From Corbicula japonica (Eukaryota; Mollusca; Bivalvia; Venerida; Cyrenidae), in assembly GCA_038501625.1 (NCBI GenBank), contig JAZAYU010000924.1:1-64000 (forward strand): 64,000 nucleotides of DNA, written 5' to 3'. Every line of letters starts with the position of its first letter. The first letter of the stretch is position 1. The notes beneath the pieces were generated by a model. It made no database searches and had not been told where the DNA came from. It saw nothing but the letters and a program-made list of their open reading frames with translations. A program made the translations under genes and the position numbers. Below, in pieces: positions 32,761-44,938 of the stretch.

Positions 32761-35700
32761 ACTACATGTAGTTGAAATCAGATTACAGCTCACGTGCTGT
32801 TCTAACTAGATAAACAAGCTTCCTGAAAACCATGAAACAAACAATTATTTGGAAATTAAATTACTTAATCGGCCGTTTTGTGAGATCTACCTGACGCTAA
32901 CATTATAAAGCAAACTGCTTGTGAAAATATCTACCTTGCATCCAAACAAAATTCAAACTATTATGACATTTTACGTCAGCACTTTCTCGTCAGCTTTCAA
33001 AATTCCTTTGTCATTAAACAACAAACAGTAAAGACATCTCATCATTGATATTGATGTTTTATGTCCTGAAATATTCGCGGTTACATGTATAAAATTTGCA
33101 TCAACCTTTATCAAAGTGAAAACATTACAAAACATGTTAATTGATACAATTAAGTTAAGATTTGACCGATGTTTATGTGATAATTAGGCCAATGAACTGT
33201 TGCGCATTAACATTTATATTATAAATATAAGACTGAGATGATCTTTTTCTAAAAGGTTTCCTCGGATGTCTGATTATTTTGTTCTCTTAGAAAGTAATGT
33301 ATGGTAAAAGATCTTGCAGAGCAATCGAAAAGAAATTCGAAATGACTCTTGCGTACTCTAGAAACAACGTTATTCAAAATAATAACACTGCTCTTGTACC
33401 GTTATGCTCCTGGTAGGTTAAATAGTAAAGAGTATGTTCTTTTTTCCATTACCTATATGATGACATCAACAGATTGCTAACTGCAATAAGACATTATGTA
33501 CCGCAAAGATCATTAAAAGTTAAAATGGTGCTTTCACAAAATTGATATGTTTAATTCCTTCTGGTTTAACATATCGGTCTTTACAAAACAAATAAAGTCT
33601 GAGTTACTGTGACAATGGTATATCCGTGGACATGATGTTTCTTTAGTTTCTGCAAAAAAAGAGCTTTTTAAAGTGAGCTTTTATAATTACGTGGTTTTCG
33701 TGTTTTTAATCATGATTTTGAACAATTAACGACAACAGTATCATCATGAACAATGATGAATTCACAGTTTATTGGAATTTAATCAGACTTTAAGTTAATA
33801 AAATCAGTTACATTAGTGTCTCGTGACTGAACTGAGATAACGGATCTTTAACTGAAGAACAAAACAATTGATATTTTATTGACGCACGTAAACTAAATTA
33901 AATTGATATATTTTCAAACAATGGATATCTTGAAAAAAAGGCAATCTCACAAAAAAATACCTTCGGCATTGATTACCTATATTAATTACCCATTTTGGGT
34001 GTGTACATTAAGTGTGTTAAAAAGATTCTTGATAAGCAATTGTGTTTATTTCAATGTTAAGATGTAATTAAATTAAATAAAACGTGTTTTAGCTTGAGAT
34101 GTTCAGCTCGATAATATTATATCTTGTATATTTAATATAATTTATTAAGCCTTATAAAACAAAGCATTCTTTACTTATTGTTAATGTGATAGTTGTAATG
34201 TTTGAACTCCTTTTAATGAACTCCGCAGTAATGTATGTCAGACTGTTTCTAATTCTTGGGCTATTTGGAAGAGTACAAAGTATAGTATAACAATATAAAC
34301 ACACAATCAATTAGGCACTATAAAATTCAGTTTGGCACTTCTCCGTATCCGTAAAGACTACAGGATTGTTTTAACAAGGGTCCGATGAAATAACGGGGTT
34401 GTCATTATTTTACTATTTACTGTATAAAACACAGAATTAGGAAAATTGCGATGAATGCAACCGTCCCGGAACTAAAATAGTAACAAGTTGCTGCCTTCCA
34501 ATTTTCACATCCGGTTCCAACCAGCATACAGAACTGACCGAAGAACCAAAAGACATGTGTAGGAAAATGTTATACCCACAGAAGTTCTACCAAATTATGC
34601 TTTAATTTTTTTCAGCAAAAATCAAAGTAGAAGACAGGTTATGATCTAATCGACAATCTTTGATAATCTCAATATAGGTTGTAGAATTATTTCCAAAAAG
34701 TGAAATATGCATATCAGAAATCGCCACGCTCACAAAACACAGCCTCCCAGACCAGCGAAAAGGGTTAGGGTTACATGATCAAAAAAGGGAAGGTATAGCT
34801 CTAAAGAAATTGTTTAGGCTAATAACTTTGTATTTCCGTGTTTAGGAATATAAAACTTTTAAAAAAGTACATATATCTACATTTGTTCTCAATTCTTTTG
34901 TATGATTATACAATAGATTTTTCTTACAATAAATGAAAAAGCTTGAACTTCGTCATTTTAAAAGTCGCGTTTATAAATATTATGTACAGAATTATTATTT
35001 ACTTTTATTTAAAGGCTATTCCTGATTTTACCTATTTAATCGCTTTTGTCATGCATGCATGCAAGTCATTTTAACGTTTTTTTATCTGATGAACAGCACG
35101 TCTAGAAACTAAAAATTTGGCATTCATATGCTTTCATGTCGTCCAAAAGCAAAATTGGTCTTAAACGCTATAGCTACAAGCGCCGCTTAAAACTGCAACT
35201 GTAATTGAAGGCTTTATCGATTTATAACACAATAGCTCTTTCATAATTTGGAAATAACCTCATTTTGTCGTTGTACTGCCATCTACATAAACATTTAAAA
35301 ATCTATCTAACGGCAATGTGCAATTAAAAAACAAGTGCAAAATATTACGATTTTTTGTCTTACAAATGAGTGTCCTTATTAAAACAAAACATTCAGTTCA
35401 GGTTTTTGGTTTCTTAACCCTTTATTGCATGAAATGCATTTTTTCCCGCGTTTTCGGCAAAATGATAACTCACACCAACTTTTCATGTTAGTAATTTAAA
35501 GTTTAAAGTTGAAAGACTGTCATTGACAACTGATCGCGGAGAGTTAAGACAACTCTTTCTGATAAAAAAGTTAAGCAAAAAGTTACCAATTAGAAATTTG
35601 GATGAGTGAAGACACGATTAGAAATCCAATCTCGCTTAAAAGTTTTAATAGATTTGAAAATTGTTTAAGCTTCACGTTTTACCTAGCTCAATATAGGGGA

Positions 35701-35850
35701 TATATGTGCTCAAGAGTACCAATAACAATCATCTGGTGTTAAGCGACTCGGTCATTCTTTTAATCAAGGTAAGCAGTTCACCACATTTACGAAACAAAGG
35801 GTCCAGTCGGATTCTTTGCTGGCACAAAACCAAAATACCGGAGAGCTAAG
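32761..35850. other. Gene-free AT-rich stretch
   Basis: No supported coding region, tandem array or RNA gene in about 3.1 kb. Two adjacent telomere-like hexamers (GGGTTAGGGTTA near 34759-34770) are too short to matter. Confidence 0.6.
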
Positions 35851-36135
35851 ATGCCGGGCCATTCCTTTCATAATAAAGATGAATTCGGTTTTATTGAGTT
35901 AAAGCTACAACTTGAACATGTATTCGGTTCGAACCAAGTTGCAACTCAACTTCATAGAGCCCTAAAACCGGGCAATGTGTCGACAGTATATTTTGTAAAA
36001 CAGTTTCGGAAAATCATAGTATGGAGACAGAATAAAGTGAAACAACAAACTCTGCACATAAAGGTACTTCATGTCAAATCAATTCTACAAAACAAATGCA
36101 TGATACATTCATTCATATTGACTTGTATTAGGTGA
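35851..36135 (+). CDS. Short open frame, possible retrotransposon gag fragment
   Basis: The frame has 94 codons with an ATG start. The first 65 residues include FIELKLQLEHVFGS, QLHRALKPGNVSTVYFVKQF and RKIIVW. The order 'helix, FG, L..LKPG.VS.YF..FR' is reminiscent of the capsid region of Gypsy-type gag proteins. The last 30 residues are low-quality, and the real match may end near AAAG-GTAC at 36063, which also looks like a splice donor. No zinc knuckle, protease or reverse transcriptase follows. I treat it as a probable transposon fragment and cannot exclude a chance frame. Confidence 0.25.
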   Translation: MPGHSFHNKDEFGFIELKLQLEHVFGSNQVATQLHRALKPGNVSTVYFVKQFRKIIVWRQNKVKQQTLHIKVLHVKSILQNKCMIHSFILTCIR

Positions 36136-37154
36136 TGTGTTTGTCAACTTGCGGAGCTGAACAAAAAATATTTTTATCCTACCACTAGCCATTTATTTCG
36201 CGAAAATCGGCCTGCCTAATAAACTTGAGGTTTATTGGACACCCAAGCTTTATTAGTCAGGTCCATATATGGGCATGTCCGGAACTACTTTCAACCTAGT
36301 TTTCCGATACACAAAATACTTGCTAAAACTTGACCTGGAACTAATGCTACTCTTTTTGCAAGTTCCCAAACAGAGAAGGAACCATTTGCACTTCGAGAGA
36401 GTCCTATTTGTACTACGAGAGAGTCTAGTATTATAATCCGCTTGAAACTGGGGCCGTTCTAGCCTCTATCGATAATTAAAACTGACGTCATTTTCGAGAA
36501 TCTTCCTTCCGGCATGACAAGTGTGTAATCAATTTCGGACATATTTTTGGATTGGATTATACTAAAATGTGTTTAAATTGTTGCTTTTTCTGTGCTGATG
36601 GATTTATATGTTTGACGATAAGAAATCCCGATTCAATGCCTGCGTCTAGGCCATTTCGGTTTCGAAATAAAAACTGAAAATGGCTTTGTTGCTGGTGTTA
36701 AATGTCAACTGACTGAAGTCTTGAAGAAAGGAAAAAATAAAGACTATTCTTTTGGACAAGGAAATACAGAGACTAGCTTTTTTTCAAGTAGACTGATCAG
36801 CTGGAAAAAGTAGAAACTGGATGTTGCGCATTGGACATGTTGGAATCCTACGACCCGTAAACCCGCTGTTTATGATGACAGGTTTGTCGACTGTTCCCAA
36901 TGGTGTTTGCAAAATTATTTTTGTTTCAAATTCTTAAAGACACCCCTCGTATTTCTTTGATATTTAAGTATTCTCTACAAATTATAAAAGTGAAAACAAT
37001 TTACACAATATGGCCGACTTTGTACAGAATATTGTCTCCAGGATAAATGTATTCATACGCCAACAACAGATGTTCATTCTTTTTAAAATCAAGGAAAAAT
37101 CTCTTTCAAGTGAAAAAAAAAGAGAAAAATAGGTAGTGGTGGTAGGATAAATAT
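36136..37154. other. Gene-free stretch, partly palindromic
   Basis: No gene. CCTACCAC near 36178 is an inverted match to GTGGTAGG near 37139. GCCTAATAAACTTGAG near 36215 resembles the arms of the 37155-37266 palindrome, so the whole stretch may be one decayed foldback element of about 1.1 kb. An isolated TGACGTCA is at 36482-36489. Confidence 0.35.
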
Positions 37155-37266
37155 AATATTAGGTTACTGTCATACCAAGCTTGAATTTATTAGGCTCGTC
37201 TCCGAAAAATATTTTTCTCCGACTCGCCTAATAAATTCAAGCTTGGTAAGACAGTAACCTAATATT
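37155..37266. repeat. Long near-perfect palindrome (41-bp arms)
   Basis: The left arm 37155-37195 and right arm 37226-37266 are reverse complements with one mismatch in 41. The 30-base centre contains the self-complementary GAAAAATATTTTTC. The outer ends read AATATTAGGTTACTG and CAGTAACCTAATATT. Such a structure forms a cruciform or RNA hairpin and is typical of a foldback transposon or a recent inverted duplication. Confidence 0.9.
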
Positions 37267-37304
37267 CTATATGTATTACCCTCCATACATTTAAAATGAA
37301 ATTG

Positions 37305-37316
37305 CCCCCCCCCCCC
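37305..37316 (+). repeat. Poly-C run (12)
   Basis: Twelve consecutive C residues, 39 bp after the palindrome. Exact length should be treated with caution, as homopolymers are error-prone in assemblies. Confidence 0.9.
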
Positions 37317-37385
37317 TTCTGAGGAGCGAGCACGTACGGCGACAGAGCCTAGTAATGCATACCAATAACGTTACCTATTGAGCTA

Positions 37386-37745
37386 ACCAGGACAACACCT
37401 AAACTGGTTGATCGGATAATCCTGATAAAAATAATCATCAATGCATAAATCCGATATTTTGCTGATAACAGTACTGACTATAGTAAACACTTTCTTTGTA
37501 ACCAGGACACTGGTTGTAAACTGGTTGATCGGATAATCCTGATAAACATAATCATCAATGCATGAATCCGATTATTTGCTGATAACAGTACTGACTATAG
37601 TAAACACTTTCTTTGTTACCAGGACAGCCCTTAAACTGGTTGATCGGATAATCCTGATAAACATAATCATCAATGCATGAAACCGATTATTTACTGATAA
37701 CAGTACTGACTATAGTACAATTTGGTGAAGCCGTAAATACTTTCT
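37386..37745 (+). repeat. 115-bp tandem repeat, three copies
   Basis: Copies start at 37386, 37501 and 37618 with ACCAGGACA. Each contains CTGGTTGATCGGATAATCCT, ATAATCATCAATGCAT and AACAGTACTGACTATAGTA. The third copy ends near 37745 with a changed tail. No coding frame spans them. Confidence 0.92.
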
Positions 37746-39611
37746 TTGTTCGAGTGGCATACTCAAACAGTGATTGTGCTTCAAAGTACTAGAATACAAT
37801 AATTATTAAGTATAAAAGGATTGGCTTGATAAAATTATAGTTTTATTTAATCTTTAACTATCTGATTATTATCTCACTACATTGATTTGAGGAATAATTA
37901 ATATAAATGCTTCATTTTTAAAGAATTCTTGTAAACATGGGATTGCTAAGGGACAACTCATGGAGTATTTAAATTTATAAAGTTAAGTTCATTTCCATCA
38001 CTGGGCGAACAAAAAAATCACCTGTATCTCTTCACTGTTTTACATTAGGTTCTTTATTAATGTGATTCCATCCGAGTTCATATACTAAAATTAAAAAAAA
38101 AAACAAAATGAAACAATGGTTTTGTTTAAATCCCATGAATATAAGCAGCGAGTGCTTTGAAGGTTTGACCTTCTACCGGAGTTTAAATATGTCTTTGTAT
38201 TTCTGCCGTTGAAGCATGCCCTCGTTCTGTGACTAGATCATATCGGTCTGTTCATAATTAACTTAATAATAGTATAATTATGAATCTGATATCAACTAAA
38301 TTTATATACAATATGAATAAACTAAGTATCTCAAAAAGGTATATGTTCTGTTTTAGGTGTCGGCTTATTTAAAATGATAATAGTTTGATGATCATTTTAT
38401 CTAACAATATTAAAAAAATCTGATGTTTAAATGTAAGCCACACCATTTTGTCTAAATACAATCGTTATGATTAAACTTAAATGTTTGATTACTCGATAGT
38501 CGAATTTAAGTGACAACTCGTATGATGTTTTCTTTGTTTTTTTCGTACTGTGTCCATCACGTGCATGAATAAGTGTACAAACACGTTTATTTCGCTCCCC
38601 GACAATTTGCACGTGCCAAATCATGATGACGTTATTTAACATGTATTCACGGCAAGTACCTCACTCGAGTTTATTGATGTGTTCAATGGGATTCATGTCG
38701 AAAGACACGCCATGCCATTGCTTCAAGTTTACAGCAACTGTTAATATATCATTCCGTTGTAAGATTGCCGTATTGGACGAGCAGTATCGTGCTAAAATAT
38801 AGCTCATGCGTGTCTTAGGATCAAGCTATAGTTTATGGCGCAACAATTTCTGTAAACGAACTACCCGGTATAGGCATGTAAATTACCACAAATAATAAGT
38901 TTTCCCAAAATCCCAACAACAAATATATTCCGCCCTCAGACAGCGTACACATTTCTTCTCTCCTATGATAAACACGCTGCAGTCCGTCAGAATGTGAAAA
39001 GCACATCATTAAGTCAATTGTGATCCGTTTGCGCAAAGACCAGTGACGACGCAAATGTGTACATTGTAAACATACGTGACGATCTCGACGACTAGTTGTT
39101 CTACCTGCCTAAAGAGGTCGTGAAATACGCTCGTTGCACAAGGCAGACGCCGAAAAATCAACAGAAGTCAACAGGTTACGTATGTACTCACTATTCAAAT
39201 TGTTCTGATTTTTACGCAAAATGAGTGCAACATATTAGACGATACAATTTTACTTTTCATTTGGAACATGTATCGATAATTGTGCTCATGTAATTTTCTC
39301 ATGTAATCTGCAGATTTGATCTTAGCCATATGTACCGACCTTGTCGGTCCCAAAGCACTATGAGACAATGGTTGACGAACTTTATTGCGATGTCCCTTAA
39401 AGAACATTGTTGTCAGACAGTGATACGACTCCCGGTGTATACAAAAGAAGATATTTACAAAGAGTTTATTTTGTGCTTAGTATACATCATTTTAACATAA
39501 TAGCAACTATTCCACTACAGAACAGTATTTTTTCGGCGTTAGCTGTCTAAGCTCACTTTTGACCTAGTTTTTCGACCAATGAAATGTTGTAAATAATACT
39601 CGTATTCTCTT
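37746..39611. other. Gene-free stretch
   Basis: AT-rich with several short minus-strand open frames (38427-38642, 38833-39054, 39195-39407). None has recognisable motifs, neighbouring splice signals or codon bias. I see no repeat or RNA gene. Confidence 0.55.
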
Positions 39612-39761
39612 AATATGCAGAGGGAAAATGAAATAAACTATTTCGATTGGTAGCTATTTACACCAGAGAGGCATCTAGCAGGGTGGAGAGATATCTAGTG
39701 GGATTTTTATTATTATGCAGCGGAAAAATCAAATAGATTATTTCGATTGGTTGTTAGTAGG
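39612..39761 (+). repeat. Imperfect direct repeat pair, about 100 bp apart
   Basis: AATATGCAGAGGGAAAATGA followed by TATTTCGATTGGTAG (from 39612) recurs as ATTATGCAGCGGAAAAATCA followed by TATTTCGATTGGTTG (from 39712). This may be an old local duplication next to the tRNA-like sequence. Confidence 0.6.
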
Positions 39762-39769
39762 TGTTGTAG

Positions 39770-39842
39770 TTCATTGTAGTGTAGTGGTTATCACTCTCGC
39801 CTCGCACGCTGAGGCCCTGGGTTCAATATTCAAGACAATTTT
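39770..39842 (+). tRNA. tRNA-Val-like pseudogene or SINE head
   Basis: TAGTGTAGTGGTTATCAC (39777-39794) reproduces the D-arm region typical of eukaryotic tRNA-Val. CTCGCCTCGCACGC then occupies the anticodon arm and CTGGGTTCAATAT the T-loop position. The anticodon stem is only partly paired and the T stem and acceptor stem do not close, so it is a pseudogene or a tRNA-derived SINE head rather than a functional gene. Confidence 0.5.
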
Positions 39843-41505
39843 TTTAAAGTTAATATACTAAAACGTTGATAGATTTCGCTCTTGTAACAGGCTGTTATTA
39901 TTTATTTTGTTAAACTATTAAATTTTAAAGACATTTATTCATCATGAGTTCTAACTTTACACGAGGTATTTTATTGAAACTGAATAAATTGCTTCTTTAA
40001 TCGACTTGTTATCACTGTATAAAATTGTTGCAACATTTTTTGAAAGACACTTTCAATGAATTTATGAGTTGTCTTGATTCGTTCGCTTTATCTCTAAGTC
40101 ATACTAAGAAGACAGGGGTGGTTCGTCAACATCTATAACAAGTAAAATAAAATAACTAAACTGTGTCTGCCTAGCCTTTCTGTATTTCTTTCTTTCTTAT
40201 ATACATGTATATATAAATCTTTTCCATCAACGCCGTTTATCTTTTTTAAAGATATTTCTTGTTAAAAGATGATTTGGTAAAATCGGAACTTAAGGTTAAG
40301 AGGACATTGTATGCCATGTCGAATTTTGTCGAAACTGTGTGAAGCTTTGTTTAATTCTTCAAGATGCTGTTTTAAAGTCCAATATATTTCTCTGATTTGT
40401 ATTGCATCTCTAAATCGTACAGGTCGAAATGAGCTATTTTGAAGAAAATGATCATTCGCAAATACATTTACTTGAAAAACTGCTCGACTAAAATTCCGTT
40501 AATTAAAAAGATGTTATTAAAATTTAAGATAAATTGATGAGGAATTAAAGGAAAACTAAGCACCATTTTGACAGAGCTTGACAATATATTCAAACCAAAC
40601 TATTCTAAATTTGAAACCGAAAGAAGAAAACTCAAATAGATAAATGCAGATCTATTATTAAAAAACGTGCATTGCATGACTTGTAATTTACAATATCCTG
40701 GTGTTAATTGGTTTGTGCATTTTATGAGCACTGCTGTACTGTTTTTCCTGAAAATTCTCAGTTTGTTATTCGGCTGTTTTGGTTGCCTACAATTAAAGTA
40801 ATATTTACGATGTTCTGCATGTGTATGCATTGTGTTGCTCTTATAATTATGCTATAATTATGCTTTGAACTCATTTATATCATTGACAGCTAGAAAAACA
40901 CATTTTTGTAGAATCTGAGAAGGATTTTTTTTATAACTTCAACTTTAAAGTTTAAACGTATTATCTTAACCTCAAATGGAACATTCAATGAATGAATGAC
41001 CTACTTCACAAGTATTTAAGCACTACGTATAAAGGGAAGTTAAACGTTTTAAACACTACTAACTTGTAACATGTCTTACGATAGTTAAATTTCTTTTTAA
41101 AAGTTTAAAGGTAGTGAGTAAGTGCAACATTTTGCTTGAAGCTTTGGTTGACAGAATATTTCTTTATTTCACTGTACAAAGCAGGCGGAAAGTTATGAAG
41201 TCAATTAATGTCTCAAAATATTATTTCGCTACTACGAAAATAAGTTTGGAAATAAAGCAAAATATAATAAATAAACGATGTGAAAGAAAATGTCCTTCAC
41301 GTATGCTCGGTTTGTTCTTAGGCGGGAGCTGGTCTGTGCCGAGTTATGACAACAACTCTTCTCTGGGGACGGATTTTCCCACCCAAACTTTGCACAGGTG
41401 GGATATATAATTCTTATACCGCATAAGTATTTCCACGTGATTTACCGTGGAAAGAAAATCTTATCTTTTCCCTAGGGTAAAGATAACGTTCGCGTGCTAC
41501 ATGAT
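39843..41505. other. Gene-free stretch
   Basis: AT-rich DNA. Open frames at 40600-40830 (minus) and 41114-41410 (plus) have no recognisable motif. The end of the stretch (41410-41490) contains CACGTGATTTACCGTGG and TTATCTTTTCCCTAGGGTAA, which are small inverted-repeat motifs. Confidence 0.55.
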
Positions 41506-41557
41506 TGACGTCACGTCTTAAACTATCTGACGTCATGTATTTAAGTTAGTGACGTCA
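41506..41557 (+). promoter_or_regulatory. Three perfect CRE octamers at 22-bp spacing
   Basis: TGACGTCA occurs at 41506-41513, 41528-41535 and 41550-41557, so starts are exactly 22 bp apart, about two helical turns. TGACGTCA is the full palindromic binding site of CREB/ATF bZIP factors. The bases between are only partly conserved (GTCTTAAA, GTATTTAAG), so this is either a small diverged 22-bp repeat or a real site cluster. No gene start is recognised within 1 kb. Confidence 0.6.
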
Positions 41558-41665
41558 TTAAGAAAATAAGGTTAACTTTAACGTCAATATTTTAACGTTA
41601 GGAAACAAAATTTAGGTTGTAAGCATGTACACAAATGTTATGAACAGTTAAAGGTATGCAAGAAA

Positions 41666-41821
41666 AAGTATCTTGCATGGGAACTTCGGTAAAGATAGAA
41701 AAATCTGTCACCTCGGGTGAACTGATTTTTGCGGGAACTCGGCAGAGCCTCGTTCCCGCAAAACAATTCCCCCTCGGTGAAAGATTTTTCCATCTTCACC
41801 TCACACTCATGCAAGATACTT
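41666..41821. repeat. Nested foldback element, 156 bp
   Basis: The ends AAGTATCTTGCATG (41666-41679) and CATGCAAGATACTT (41808-41821) are perfect inverted repeats. Inside, AGATAGAAAAATCT (41693-41706) pairs with AGATTTTTCCATCT (41782-41795), and TTTGCGGGAAC (41728-41738) pairs with GTTCCCGCAAA (41752-41762). The 72-codon open frame across it is a by-product. Confidence 0.8.
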
Positions 41822-43351
41822 ATATTATTGTACAGGAATCATCGATCAAGGTGACTTTACCAGAAACAAAATAATATCAGACATTTCAAAAAAACAATCT
41901 GTAAACTATCCATGCGAGTCTGCAATCTAGCTTACCGCATTTTAGGTATTAAACACTGTAAAATATTTTACTTCTGCTCTTTCTTCGCGCTTTTAAAAAC
42001 ATTGAAAAGCTTTTAAGGGGATGTTAATTCAGGTCAAAACGGCCCATAGACCGTGTAGACTTCTTCGCTGTACATGTCCCTACTTTCAATACATATAATT
42101 ATTTATTATAATATTGACAAGTCAATTGTAAGCCGAGATAACGTTGCATTCATTTATAGTACAGACATATACATGTAGAAGAAGAGACGAAGAAGAATTT
42201 ATTTGAAAAACCTGTATTATGTCCTGCTGCAGTGATTTAGACGAGTTCTTAATTAGGACCCTTACTCAGTGTCTGTATTATAACAGATTTTCATTCTGAA
42301 AAAAAGCTGAACTCACTTACGTAGGAAGGATATTTAAAACGACTTTTGATTAAAATATAAAAATATTATAGGTAATTATTAATTTATTATTATTATAGTT
42401 TTTGTTCTATTGTATTAGGTAATTTCTTACTACTGAGCAAACAGTGTTGATCCAAAGATATGACTGCTGATCTGGATCTACACTGACTGCCAATGTGATA
42501 AAAGGTGTATTCATGTAGTAACATTGTAGAGACATTTGTTTTTAACAGTGATAAAATAAAAAAAAATATGTCATTAAAGAGCTCCGGAATTATCATTTTC
42601 ACAAGTGGAGGTGTTATGAAGAAATACATTATTTTGTAGTCTACAAATTAAACATATTACACTGATTAAAATATTTCCTTTTCATTTTAGGTTTAAAATG
42701 TATAACATAAGACAGAACATTGTTGTGATTGAGTAAGATAAATCTGATGAATTGACGTTTGTGCCATCTGATCTGGATCTACACTAGTCACATCTTTGTC
42801 AGAAATAACCTAATGAGTCTAAAAGGGAACAGTTTAGATCCTGATCAGACAACAAGGCTTTGCTGGCTGATCTGGATCTACACTGCCTGCCCATGCCATA
42901 AAGGCATATCAATGGAGTAAATGGTTAATAATTATGTTCAACTGGTGTTGATCCAGATCAGCCTGCATAACTGAATTGACACTTTTTGCATCCTGGTCAG
43001 AAATAACTTAACTTAACTGTAAACTCCGGCTCGAATGTCTTGATAATGTGGCTAATAAATCCTTTTTTGAAATTTTGCTTAATTCTGGTCTGGACTTTTA
43101 TTAACTATTAGTATTAAATACTACGAATGTTAGAAAATAGCCTTTCTTTTTCAGGTGTGCGAGGTCAGAATTTTAGATTGTTGATTCACTTCAATATTAT
43201 AAGGGGTCTAAAAGTGAAGTCTACCACTAGGGGTGATCATAAAGGAGAAAGCAGTTATAGAGGGGAATTACCCGATATAAAATATTAGAGGTATCTGTGC
43301 AAAGTGTCTCTTCTTTGCATTTAAGATTATATTTGGTACTGCTTTCTTTTG

Positions 43352-43473
43352 TAATTATTGAGTTACGCTCAACTAGGCGCTAGGCGGTGTGGGCAGTAAT
43401 ATGCATTTTCATTACTGCCTATGAACAGGCTCAATCAAACTGAAGCTGCATACTTGTTGTGTTCGTTGGGAGG
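43352..43473 (+). repeat. Dispersed repeat, copy 1 (pair with 52794-52922)
   Basis: TAATTATTGAGTTACGCTCA, then GCTAGGCGGTGTGGGCAG, TAATATGCATTTTCATTA and GAACAGGCTCAATC match the second copy at 52.8 kb with scattered substitutions. The internal CAGTAAT/ATTACTG can form a hairpin. Confidence 0.82.
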
Positions 43474-43690
43474 CATATATATAGTTGCACTCGTCCGTTT
43501 GTACGTCCGTATGTCTCAAAATCTCGTGACATCAACTCCTTCTAAACTATAAGGCGGATTTCTTTCAAACTTGCACAGATGATCAAGCAGGATGTGCAGA
43601 TGATCGTAAAAAAGGAGTTTTTCCTGCGACCATTTTACCAGAGTTATGGCTCTTTATTGCAGCATTGGGGGCATCAGTGTCCGAGGACTC
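43474..43690 (+). repeat. Probable dispersed molluscan repeat (CCGTCCG... family)
   Basis: The succession CTCGTCCGTTTGTACGTCCG, CATCAACTCCTTCTAAACTA, GGCGGATTTCTTTCAAACTT, GATGTGCAGATGATCG and GGGGGCATCAGTGTCC resembles a repeat I remember as abundant in bivalve genomes. Only one clear copy is in this window, so the call rests on recollection. The 81-codon frame inside is not considered a gene. Confidence 0.4.
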
Positions 43691-44319
43691 TAGTTAGTTT
43701 TAAATGTCTGGGGATCTTTATGAATTGCCTGGCCATTGCATTGTTTGATCATAATTCCTTAATTTTAATACTGCCAGGTAATCTTAAAGTTTTCTATGCT
43801 CATTTTGTCAGATTTGTTGTTTAAAACAAATTCTAGACAATCTCATAACGGTTTATTTGTGGAACAAAGTATGCTCTTAAATACAGAACAAAACAAAATG
43901 ATGTAAAACAATACTTCGATAAATATAACATATTACAACATTGGAACTTTTTGTTTTTATTTGTCATTAGGTTTAGAAATAAATGAAATATATCTACTGC
44001 TGCATTTGGGTAAGTCAGTGATTACATTAAGATGAGTCTTTTGAACTGCAATATATTTCAGCAATCTTTTTCACATTTGATATGTTCGTTTACATCTTCT
44101 GAAGAGTTGAACTAGATTAACTTTGCAAACATCATGACACATGGGCGTAACTTAAGCAGATGGGTTGTTGAATTGTACTATCAAGAAAGGTAAATGTATA
44201 TTAAAGTAAATGGTTTATTGAAGGTCCACTCCATGCATTAAAATTCCAGCCTCTCAGGCTTATGAAATACCTTCCCAAATGCTATCCTACTGGCAATCTG
44301 AAACCATTTATTACCTCGC

Positions 44320-44938
44320 TGGCAGCTCACTAACTTGAGGGTTTACATTTACTAACATTCTGCTCACTAACTAGCTGGCTGCTCACTAACTAACTGGCTG
44401 TTATCTAACTAACGGGCTGTTCAATAACTAGCTGGGAACTCACTTACTTGATGGCTGTACATTTATTAGCTTTCTGTTCAATAACTACCTGGCTGCTCAA
44501 TAACTAGCTGGCCTTTCACTTAATAACTGGCTGCTCAAATATTAACTGGCTGATCACTAACTATCTGTCTGCTTACTAACTAACTGGCAGTTCACTAACT
44601 AGCCTGCTCCTTACTTAATGGCTGCTCACTAACTAGCTGGCTGTTCACTAACTAGCTGGCTGCTTACTAACTAACTGGCTGTTCACTAACTAGCCTGCTT
44701 CTTACTAACTTACTGGCTGCTCACTAACTAGCAGGCTGTTCACTAAATAGCTGGCTACTTACAAACTGGATGCTCATTAATTTGATGTCTGTACAATAAC
44801 TAGCTTTCTGCTCACTAACCTGCTGGCTGTTCACTTACTAGCTGACGGCTTACTCATTAGCTGGCGGCTTACTAACCAGCAACTACCAGGGGCTCACTAA
44901 CTAGCGGGCAGCTTACTAACTACCTGTTGGCTCACTGC
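44320..44938 (+). repeat. 19-bp degenerate tandem repeat, about 30 copies
   Basis: The unit is approximately CTGGCTGTTCACTAACTAG with frequent changes and irregular length (17-20 bp). The best-preserved units lie at 44630-44760. No frame is maintained. Confidence 0.88.

Noticed and set aside
34755..34772. Telomere-like GGGTTAGGGTTA
   Set aside because: Only two hexamers in unique sequence; expected by chance in 64 kb.
38833..39054. 73-codon minus-strand frame with a hydrophobic stretch
   Set aside because: No recognisable motif, no splice signals consistent with an exon, and similar-length frames are common in this AT-rich DNA.
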